DNA of 37,407 nt from an uncultured Bacteroidales bacterium. GTDB taxonomy: Bacteria > Bacteroidota > Bacteroidia > Bacteroidales > WCHB1-69. Shown here piece by piece: positions 1-6,419 of this stretch; within the stretch, counting starts at the first letter, position 1, and each line of letters starts with the position of its first letter. The notes under the pieces were generated by a model. That model ran no database searches, was not told the origin of the DNA, and saw nothing but the letters and a program-made list of their open reading frames with translations. The stretch lies in NCBI GenBank assembly GCA_937901455.1, contig CALDIA010000214.1, forward strand, positions 1-37,407, read 5' to 3'. The translations under genes were made by a program, and so were the position numbers.

Positions 1-138
1 AACGTCAAAATCAACGCCTCTTCGCTCAAAGACAAGGAGTGGGCCGAGATGATGATTAACAAGGCGCACGACTATGTGGTCAAAGCCGACCGCCTCGAAA
101 AGAGATTGATGAGGATGACGGAGAAGGTAATCGGGTAG
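1..138 (+). CDS. C-terminal end of a probable cyclodeaminase/cyclohydrolase-family protein (partial)
   Basis: Only the last 45 codons are present, running in frame from base 1 to a TAG at 136-138. The peptide begins NVKINASSLKDKEW and ends in a charged helix (KADRLEKRLMRMTEKVIG). The NVxIN...L.D pattern followed by a terminal helix resembles the C-terminus of formiminotransferase-cyclodeaminase (FTCD/FchA) proteins, which act in histidine degradation and one-carbon folate metabolism. That match is from memory of a short segment, so the family call is tentative. The stop codon lies inside the left arm of a strong palindrome at 135-162. The next gene has its own promoter. Confidence 0.4.
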   Translation, partial: NVKINASSLKDKEWAEMMINKAHDYVVKADRLEKRLMRMTEKVIG

Positions 139-162
139 AGACGCAATGCATGGCGTCTCTAC
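135..162. repeat. REP-like palindrome at the end of the first gene
   Basis: A perfect 10-bp inverted repeat, GTAGAGACGC (135-144) and GCGTCTCTAC (153-162), encloses an 8-base loop. It overlaps the TAG stop of the upstream gene. No T run follows, so it is not a standard intrinsic terminator. GTAGAGACG...CGTCTCTAC palindromes are known as dispersed intergenic repeats in several bacterial phyla. Only this copy was noticed in the window. Confidence 0.6.
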
Positions 163-180
163 GGGATTGTTAGCAACAGG

Positions 181-228
181 GAATGCCGTTATGAAGATGC
201 GACTCACCGCATCCGCGCAACGGCATTC
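181..228 (+). terminator. Two-tiered stem-loop, possible terminator or processing structure
   Basis: GAATGCCGTT (181-190) pairs perfectly with AACGGCATTC (219-228). Inside it, GATGCG (196-201) pairs with CGCATC (208-213) around a 6-base loop. The following bases (TTCTATTCACTT) are only moderately T-rich, so terminator function is uncertain. It lies just upstream of the promoter of the sugar transferase gene. Confidence 0.4.
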
Positions 229-255
229 TTCTATTCACTTCTCACTAAAAAATTG

Positions 256-263
256 TACATTTG
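256..263 (+). promoter_or_regulatory. Bacteroidota -7 promoter element for the sugar transferase gene
   Basis: TACATTTG matches the Bacteroidota -7 consensus TAnnTTTG and lies 35 bases before the ATG at 299. No clear -33 TTTG is seen. It supports the ATG at 299 over an in-frame codon at 146, which would lie upstream of the promoter. Confidence 0.6.
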
Positions 264-298
264 CACCTCTGAAAAAACATAACCAACTTTTTGTCGAA

Positions 299-1459
299 AT
301 GAGGCTCATAGTATTGCTTTCCCGCTTTCCCTACCCTCTTGAAAAGGGCGACAAGTTGCGCGCCTACCATCAATTGCGCCAGCTGTCTGCCGAGCATGAG
401 GTGTATTTGGTGGCGTTGAGCGAATATGCTGTCCCCGATGCAGACTTACAACAGTTGACACCCTATTGCAAAGAAATCTATCCCATCAAGATTAATGCGG
501 CAAGGCGCTTTTTCAATTTGGGAAGGGCTTTTTTCTGTGGCCTGCCTATCCAATGCGGTTATTTTTACAACAAACATATACAGAAACAGATAAACCAGAT
601 CATCCAGAAGGTGCAGCCCGACTGGCTCTATTGTCAACTTTTCCGGATGGCCGAGTATGTGAAAGATAAGCCCATCAAAAAGGTGCTGGACTATCAGGAT
701 GTTTTTTCCAAGGGTATGTGGCGCCGATACGAGCGCGCGCCTTGGTATTTGAAACCTTTCTTCAAGATGGAGGCACGACGCGTTGCCCGCCACGAGGTTG
801 ATATTTTCGACCAATTTGACGCAAAGACCATCATCACCGAAATCGACCGAGACCTGATGCCACATGAGCGCCGCCAAGAGATTGTGGTGGTGCCTAACGG
901 TGTGGACTTCGACAGCTTTTCTTTCCCGCCCCAAGAGAAAAAATACGACCTGATTTTCTCCGGCAACATGAACTACGGGCCTAATGTGGATGCCGCGGAG
1001 TACCTATGCCATGATATTTTCCCGCACCTCCATGTAGAGTTCCCAGAACTACGGATTGTTCTATGCGGTGCCAACCCTTCCGCTCGCGTCAAAGCGCTTG
1101 AAAACGAACACATCAAGGTGACTGGCTGGGTGGACTCCATGGCGGAATGGTACGCCCAGTCCAGAATCTTCATTGCGCCCATGCGCATGGGTACCGGGCT
1201 TCAGAACAAGCTCCTTGAGGCGATGGCCATGCAGATTCCTTGTGTCACCTCGATGCTGGCCGGTAAACCCTTGGTGGATGCTGACAAATACAAAGCCGTC
1301 GTCATGGCTACTACTACTGCCGATTATGTGGAGGCCGTACGCCGACTGCTCACTGATAATGCCTATTACCAAAACCTGGCCATGAGAGGTAACCAGTATG
1401 TGCACCAATACTACGATTGGGCCACCGCCACAAAACCCTTAATGGAACTCTTCGTTTAG
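299..1459 (+). CDS. GT4-family sugar transferase (PEP-CTERM/EpsH1-associated type)
   Basis: This 386-residue GT-B fold glycosyltransferase (group 1) probably adds a sugar to a lipid-linked exopolysaccharide or cell-surface glycan precursor at the cytoplasmic face of the membrane. The N-terminus (MRLIVLLSRFPYPLEKGDKL) is typical of the sugar transferase family first described beside PEP-CTERM/EpsH systems (TIGR03087-like). The C-terminal half holds the nucleotide-sugar binding region: VVPNGVDF, then FSGNMNYGPN, a GWV segment and a glycine/leucine-rich GTGLQNKLLEAMAMQIP motif. The frame stays open upstream to 146, but the promoter element at 256-263 and family length favour ATG 299. The next gene, rfbB, makes a nucleotide-sugar intermediate, so both may serve surface polysaccharide synthesis. 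The acceptor and donor sugars cannot be told from the sequence. Confidence 0.8.
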   Translation: MRLIVLLSRFPYPLEKGDKLRAYHQLRQLSAEHEVYLVALSEYAVPDADLQQLTPYCKEIYPIKINAARRFFNLGRAFFCGLPIQCGYFYNKHIQKQINQIIQKVQPDWLYCQLFRMAEYVKDKPIKKVLDYQDVFSKGMWRRYERAPWYLKPFFKMEARRVARHEVDIFDQFDAKTIITEIDRDLMPHERRQEIVVVPNGVDFDSFSFPPQEKKYDLIFSGNMNYGPNVDAAEYLCHDIFPHLHVEFPELRIVLCGANPSARVKALENEHIKVTGWVDSMAEWYAQSRIFIAPMRMGTGLQNKLLEAMAMQIPCVTSMLAGKPLVDADKYKAVVMATTTADYVEAVRRLLTDNAYYQNLAMRGNQYVHQYYDWATATKPLMELFV

Positions 1460-1535
1460 AAATCTTTTCTGCTTTTAAGCAGTATAAGCATATTTCTTAT
1501 TTGTGGTGTGTGGACATCATTCAGATTTTTTTTGC

Positions 1536-1543
1536 TACTTTTG
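1536..1543 (+). promoter_or_regulatory. Bacteroidota -7 promoter element for rfbB
   Basis: TACTTTTG matches TAnnTTTG and lies 37 bases before the ATG at 1581. It indicates that rfbB is transcribed separately from the sugar transferase gene and argues against an in-frame start at 1503. Confidence 0.6.
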
Positions 1544-1580
1544 CGCTTTCATTCATTCTCATAAACAAAAGCCTACTCCA

Positions 1581-2633
1581 ATGAAGAAGATTTTGATTAC
1601 CGGAGGCGCCGGATTCATCGGATCACATGTGGTGAGACACTTTGTGAACAAATATCCCGATTATGAAGTGTACAATCTTGACAAGTTAACATACGCCGGC
1701 AATTTGGAAAATCTGCGCGATGTGGAACATAATGCCAATTACCATTTTATCAAGGGTGACATTGAGGACTACCCTTTCATTTTGGAACTGTTCGAAAGGG
1801 AGATGTTTGACGGGGTCATCCACTTGGCTGCCGAGTCGCATGTGGATCGCTCCATCACCGACCCCATGCAGTTCATCCACACCAACGTGTTAGGCACAGT
1901 GCATTTGCTGTTTGCAGCCAAGACCATCTGGGATGGGCATTACGAAGGCAAGAAGTTTTATCAGATCTCCACAGATGAAGTTTATGGTGCTTTGGACGAT
2001 ACCGGCCTCTTTAGTGAAACCACCCCCTACAATCCGCACAGTCCGTACTCCGCCGCCAAGGCCTCTGCTGACCATTTTGTGCGCGCTTTTCACGATACCT
2101 ACGGGTTGCCAACGGTCATCTCCAACTGCTCTAACAACTATGGTCCTAACCAATTTCCAGAGAAACTCATCCCTTTGTTTATCAACAATATAAAGCACAA
2201 CAAGCCGTTGCCTGTGTATGGCAAGGGCATTAATGTGCGAGACTGGCTCTATGTAGAAGACCACGTGGAGGCCATCGACCTTATCTTCCATAAAGCCCAG
2301 CCAGGCAGTACCTACAATATCGGAGGTAATAACGAGTGGCGCAATATCGACCTCATCAAAAAATTGATAGAGATCATGGACCGCAAACTTGGCCGTCCCG
2401 AGGGCACCTCTCTCGGCCTCATCACCTACGTTACCGATCGCGCGGGCCACGATCTGCGCTATGCTATCGATGCCTCCAAAATCAGAAAAGAGCTTGGATG
2501 GGAGCCCAAAGTTCACTTTGACGAAGGCTTCGAGAAGACGGTGGACTGGTATCTGAACAATGAAGAATGGTTCAACCACGTCACCTCCGGCGAGTATGTG
2601 GAATACTATAAGAAAATGTACGAGGGTAGGTGA
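1581..2633 (+). CDS. rfbB: dTDP-glucose 4,6-dehydratase
   Basis: The enzyme converts dTDP-glucose to dTDP-4-keto-6-deoxyglucose in the cytoplasm, the second step toward dTDP-rhamnose and other deoxysugars. The protein has 350 residues from ATG 1581, the normal length. It is an extended short-chain dehydrogenase: GGAGFIG near residues 8-14 binds NAD, T131-D132-E133 form the TDE active-site motif, and Y156-S-A-A-K160 is the catalytic YxxxK. ESHVDRSI and SNCSNNYGPNQFPEKLIP are family signatures. The frame is open upstream to 1503, but that stretch contains the promoter and a hydrophobic tail unlike the family. The other dTDP-rhamnose genes (rfbA, rfbC, rfbD) are not in the window. Confidence 0.95.
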   Translation: MKKILITGGAGFIGSHVVRHFVNKYPDYEVYNLDKLTYAGNLENLRDVEHNANYHFIKGDIEDYPFILELFEREMFDGVIHLAAESHVDRSITDPMQFIHTNVLGTVHLLFAAKTIWDGHYEGKKFYQISTDEVYGALDDTGLFSETTPYNPHSPYSAAKASADHFVRAFHDTYGLPTVISNCSNNYGPNQFPEKLIPLFINNIKHNKPLPVYGKGINVRDWLYVEDHVEAIDLIFHKAQPGSTYNIGGNNEWRNIDLIKKLIEIMDRKLGRPEGTSLGLITYVTDRAGHDLRYAIDASKIRKELGWEPKVHFDEGFEKTVDWYLNNEEWFNHVTSGEYVEYYKKMYEGR

Positions 2634-2647
2634 TAGGATTATTTTTC

Positions 2648-2655
2648 TATTTTTG
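2648..2655 (+). promoter_or_regulatory. Bacteroidota -7 promoter element for gcvP
   Basis: TATTTTTG lies 50 bases before the gcvP ATG. The leader this implies is too short to hold a glycine riboswitch. Confidence 0.6.
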
Positions 2656-2705
2656 CCCTCTTTAAATAAAGTTGCATCATAATAATTAATTAATTTGTTT
2701 TCAAT

Positions 2706-5561
2706 ATGATAATAAAAGATGAATTTGTCCGCCGCCACAATGGACCTAGCGAGGACGAACAACAGCAGATGTTAAAAGCCATCGGTGTACAGACGATGGA
2801 TGAACTGATAGAGAAGACGATTCCGGCAGCCATCCGGCTTCCGAAGCCTTTGGATTTGCCCGAGGGCCTCACCGAGGGTGAGTACTTGGCCAAGATACAC
2901 GGTATCATGGCTAAGAACAAGGTGTACAAGTCATACATCGGTATGGGGCACTATAACACCTACACTCCAGCTGTCATTTTGCGTAACATCTTTGAGAATC
3001 CTGGTTGGTACACGGCCTACACCCCGTATCAGGCTGAAATTTCCCAAGGCCGTATTGAGGCATTGCTGAACTTCCAAACGATGGTGAGCAGTCTGACCGC
3101 CATGCCGCTGGCCAATGCTTCCTTGCTGGACGATGCCACGGCCGCTGGTGAAATGATGCTGATGTTTTACCGCTTGCGCAGCCGCGACCAGCAGAAAAAC
3201 AACGTATGCAAGTACTTCGTTTCCGAGGATGTGTTCCAACACTGTATTGGTGTAATGAAGACGAACGCCGCCCCGCAGGGTATTGAACTGGTGATTGGCA
3301 AGGCCGACAAAGTGGAGCTGGATGAAACCTATTTTGGTGCGATGATCCAGTATCCGAACCAGCATGGTGCCATTCACGATTTCCGTGCCTTTGTGGAAAA
3401 GGCACACGCCCTTAACATTTTCGTGGGTGTGGCTACCGATCTTTTGGCATTGACTTTGCTCACACCTCCAGGCGAGTGGGGTGCCGATTGTGTGGTGGGT
3501 ACTACCCAGCGCTTTGGTTTACCTATGGGATATGGCAGTCCTGCAGCCGGCTTCTTTGCTTGTCGCGAGGAGTATTTGCGCCAGACACCGGGCCGTATCA
3601 TTGGTGTTACGGTGGATGCGCAGGGCAATCGCGCCGTACGTATGGCTTTGCAGACACGTGAGCAGCACATCAAACGCGACCGTGCCACTTCCAATATCTG
3701 TACTGCCAGCGCCCTGACTGCCATCATGGCCGGATTCTATGCCATGTGGCATGGCCCTATGGGTCTGCGCGACAAGGCCGTTAAGATCAATGTGCTCGCT
3801 GGCGTGCTCGCCCGTGAAGCCGTGAAATATGGATATAAACAACACAACCAGCATTTCTTCGACACTATCTGCTTGGAAGTGCCTGCTGGCATGACTTCCA
3901 AAGACGTGGAAAAAGTGGCCCTCCAAAAGAAGGTCAACTTCCGCTATTGGTGTGACGAGTGTCTCACTATTGCCCTCGACGAGACTGTCGTCCTGGATGA
4001 TGTGAACCTTATGTTGGAGATTCTGGCCACCGCCGCTGGCAAACCATTCACTCCGTATGTGTGCCAAAACACCCCGAATCCGGAACTGAACATACCGGCC
4101 GAACTGACCCGTAAGAGTGCTTTCTTGCAGCAAAGTATTTTCAGCAAGTATCATTCCGAGACAGAAATGATGCGTTACATGAAGATGTTGGAGGTGAAGG
4201 ACCTCTCCCTGAATCGTGCCATGATTCCGCTGGGCTCCTGCACCATGAAGTTGAATGCTGCCGCTGAGATGCTGCCGTTGAGCTGGAGTGAAACTTGCAA
4301 CATCCACCCGTATGCCCCTGCCGACCAAGCGGAAGGCTACCAGCAGATGTTGCAAGAAGTGTGCGACTGGCTTTGCAAGATTACCGGTTTTAAGGCTATT
4401 TCCTTGCAACCTAACTCCGGTGCCGCTGGCGAGTATGCCGGTATGACCGTGATACGCAATTACCATATCAGCCGCGGCGAGGGACACCGTAACGTATGCC
4501 TGATCCCCGCTTCCGCACACGGTACCAATCCCGCCTCTTCGGCCAAAGCTGGTAACAAAATCGTCGTGGTGAAATCCACTGAACATGGTGAAGTGGATGT
4601 TGAAGACCTGCGCGCTAAGGCGGAGCAATACCGCGACAATCTCTCCTGTCTCATGATTACCTATCCATCTACACACGGTGTATTCGAAGAGGCAATTCTG
4701 GACATTATCAAGATTATACACGAAAATGGCGGATTGGTCTATATGGACGGTGCCAACATGAATGCCCAAGTGGGTTTGACCTCCCCGGGATCTATGGGTG
4801 CTGATGTTTGCCACTTGAACTTGCACAAGACTTTTGCCATGCCTCACGGCGGTGGCGGACCTGGTGTTGGCCCTATTGGAGTGGCCGAGCATTTGGTGGA
4901 CTTTCTGCCGAGCCATGCAATGGTCACGGTAGGTGGCAAAAATGGCAGCCAAGTAGCCTCCGCTCCTTATGGTAGCGCCTACCTGATACCCATCACCTAT
5001 GGCTATCTGCAGATGCTGGGTGGCAAGGGCCTTGCCGATGTGACTCGCTGCGCCATCTTGAATGCCAACTACATGCGCGCAAGACTCGAAGGCCACTATA
5101 AGATACTCTATACAGGTACCAACGGCATGTGTGCACACGAGATGATTCTCGATTGCAATGAGTTTGACAAGACCGCTGGCGTACAGGTGGGCGATATCGC
5201 CAAACGTTTGATGGACTATGGCTTCCACGCTCCTACCGTAGCCTTCCCAGTACATGGCACTTTAATGGTAGAACCTACCGAGAGTGAGCCACTTAGCGAG
5301 CTGGATCGTTTCTGCGATGCAATGATCGCTATCCGCCAGGAAATCCGCGACATTGAAGAGGGACGCGCCGACAGAATCAACAATGTCATCAAGAATGCCC
5401 CGCATACCATGAATGTGGTCTGTGCCGATACCTGGGACAAACCCTATACACGTCAACAGGCTGCCTTCCCGATGCCCCACACCGAGAAATACTGGCCTAC
5501 CGTGGGCAAGATCGATGACGCCTATGGCGACAGAAACCTTGTTTGCAAAATCAATGAGTAG
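2706..5561 (+). CDS. gcvP: Glycine dehydrogenase (decarboxylating), P-protein of the glycine cleavage system
   Basis: GcvP is the PLP enzyme that decarboxylates glycine and passes the aminomethyl group to the lipoyl arm of GcvH. At 951 residues it is the fused single-chain form, with both halves that are separate GcvPA and GcvPB subunits in some bacteria. The N-terminus (FVRRHNGPSEDE) and YIGMGHYNTYTPAVILRNI are typical of the first half. The PLP lysine is K708 in HLNLHKTFAMPHGGGGPG of the second half. Other landmarks are MIPLGSCTMKLNAAAEM and SAHGTNPASSAKAG. It is transcribed alone, from its own -7 element to a strong terminator at 5584-5614. The partner genes gcvT and gcvH are not in the window. 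A long open frame on the opposite strand (3519-5255) is a shadow. Confidence 0.97.
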   Translation: MIIKDEFVRRHNGPSEDEQQQMLKAIGVQTMDELIEKTIPAAIRLPKPLDLPEGLTEGEYLAKIHGIMAKNKVYKSYIGMGHYNTYTPAVILRNIFENPGWYTAYTPYQAEISQGRIEALLNFQTMVSSLTAMPLANASLLDDATAAGEMMLMFYRLRSRDQQKNNVCKYFVSEDVFQHCIGVMKTNAAPQGIELVIGKADKVELDETYFGAMIQYPNQHGAIHDFRAFVEKAHALNIFVGVATDLLALTLLTPPGEWGADCVVGTTQRFGLPMGYGSPAAGFFACREEYLRQTPGRIIGVTVDAQGNRAVRMALQTREQHIKRDRATSNICTASALTAIMAGFYAMWHGPMGLRDKAVKINVLAGVLAREAVKYGYKQHNQHFFDTICLEVPAGMTSKDVEKVALQKKVNFRYWCDECLTIALDETVVLDDVNLMLEILATAAGKPFTPYVCQNTPNPELNIPAELTRKSAFLQQSIFSKYHSETEMMRYMKMLEVKDLSLNRAMIPLGSCTMKLNAAAEMLPLSWSETCNIHPYAPADQAEGYQQMLQEVCDWLCKITGFKAISLQPNSGAAGEYAGMTVIRNYHISRGEGHRNVCLIPASAHGTNPASSAKAGNKIVVVKSTEHGEVDVEDLRAKAEQYRDNLSCLMITYPSTHGVFEEAILDIIKIIHENGGLVYMDGANMNAQVGLTSPGSMGADVCHLNLHKTFAMPHGGGGPGVGPIGVAEHLVDFLPSHAMVTVGGKNGSQVASAPYGSAYLIPITYGYLQMLGGKGLADVTRCAILNANYMRARLEGHYKILYTGTNGMCAHEMILDCNEFDKTAGVQVGDIAKRLMDYGFHAPTVAFPVHGTLMVEPTESEPLSELDRFCDAMIAIRQEIRDIEEGRADRINNVIKNAPHTMNVVCADTWDKPYTRQQAAFPMPHTEKYWPTVGKIDDAYGDRNLVCKINE

Positions 5562-5583
5562 AAACATTCTTTTCCCAATACCT

Positions 5584-5614
5584 AAGGCGCAGGTTATTTC
5601 CTGCGCCTTTTTTT
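5584..5614 (+). terminator. Intrinsic terminator of gcvP
   Basis: AAGGCGCAGG (5584-5593) pairs perfectly with CCTGCGCCTT (5600-5609) around a 6-base loop, followed by a T run to 5614. It lies 22 bases after the gcvP stop. Confidence 0.9.
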
Positions 5615-5730
5615 ATCCAATTACCTCTAAATAAAACTGTCTTCCCTATGACTAAGAGCTTTTTCAAACATTACACCCATTATTATTTCCAGTATTTTAA
5701 AAATGAAGACGGTAAGTCGCGGAAATTTTA

Positions 5731-5738
5731 TATATTTG
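5731..5738 (+). promoter_or_regulatory. Bacteroidota -7 promoter element for ribE
   Basis: TATATTTG matches TAnnTTTG, 25 bases before the ribE ATG. Initiation a few bases downstream leaves a leader of roughly 20 bases, so there is no room for an FMN riboswitch. The 5615-5730 stretch before it holds no gene that I can see. Confidence 0.6.
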
Positions 5739-5763
5739 CACGTTTTTTTAACAATGGAAAAGT

Positions 5764-6372
5764 ATGTTCACTGGAATCATAGAAAAGACTGGAAAAATAG
5801 TTAAGATAGAACAAGACAGAACCAATTATGACTTCACTTTAGAGGTGGATTTCGCTGATGAGTTATCCATTGACCAAAGTATGGCCCACGATGGTTGCTG
5901 TCTCACCATAGTGCGTTTAGACAAGGAAAAGAAACAGTATGTGGTGACGGCTATGGAGGAGACGATGCTCAAGACCAACCTTGGTACCTGGAAAGTGGGC
6001 GACGAGGTGAATCTGGAACGCAGTATGCGTATGGATGGCCGCTTTGACGGACATATTGTGCAAGGCCATGTTGACCAAACAGCCGTATGCGAAAAAGTGG
6101 TGGACGAGAACGGCAGCTGGCGCTACTATTTCACCTACGACTCCAGCAAGAATAATTTCACGGTTCCCAAGGGATCCATCTCCGTCAATGGTGTGAGTCT
6201 TACTGTGGTGGATTCGAAGAAAGGCCGTTTTTCGGTGGCCATCATCCCCTATACGCATAAAGTAACCAACTTTCATAACTTCGTTCCCGGTACGGTCGTG
6301 AACATTGAGTTTGACGTGTTTGGCAAATACGTACAGCATCTTATTGAAGAATATTTTGCCAATCAAAAATAA
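5764..6372 (+). CDS. ribE: Riboflavin synthase, alpha chain
   Basis: The enzyme dismutates two molecules of 6,7-dimethyl-8-ribityllumazine to riboflavin, the last step of riboflavin synthesis in the cytoplasm. The protein has 202 residues, the family's usual size. It starts with the invariant MFTGIIEKTGKI and shows the two tandem lumazine-binding barrels: the first has AHDGCCLTI and ends near FDGHIVQGHVDQ, the second contains ISVNGVSLTVV and ends near YVQHLIEEYF. The gene lies alone after the gcvP terminator and 47 bases before porW, so it could be co-transcribed with porW. The other rib genes are not in the window. Confidence 0.95.
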   Translation: MFTGIIEKTGKIVKIEQDRTNYDFTLEVDFADELSIDQSMAHDGCCLTIVRLDKEKKQYVVTAMEETMLKTNLGTWKVGDEVNLERSMRMDGRFDGHIVQGHVDQTAVCEKVVDENGSWRYYFTYDSSKNNFTVPKGSISVNGVSLTVVDSKKGRFSVAIIPYTHKVTNFHNFVPGTVVNIEFDVFGKYVQHLIEEYFANQK

Positions 6373-6419
6373 AAACACCGAAACCTCGTTATATCAAGAT
6401 ATTTAAAAACCAGACTACT

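Noticed and set aside
135..228. CRISPR repeat
   Set aside because: The two palindromes differ in sequence, there is no regular spacing and no cas genes are near.
1466..1483. Terminator CTGCTT..AAGCAG after the sugar transferase gene
   Set aside because: The stem is 5-6 bp with a tiny loop and no T run, too weak to list as a terminator.
2656..2705. Glycine riboswitch before gcvP
   Set aside because: The leader is about 45 bases and AT-rich, with no aptamer-like conserved bases.
3519..5255. A 578-codon open frame on the minus strand opposite gcvP
   Set aside because: It lies entirely within gcvP, matches no family I know and has no promoter. Long antisense frames are common opposite highly expressed, biased genes.
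5739..5763. FMN riboswitch before ribE
   Set aside because: The distance from the -7 element to ATG leaves about 20 bases, far too short for the RFN aptamer.
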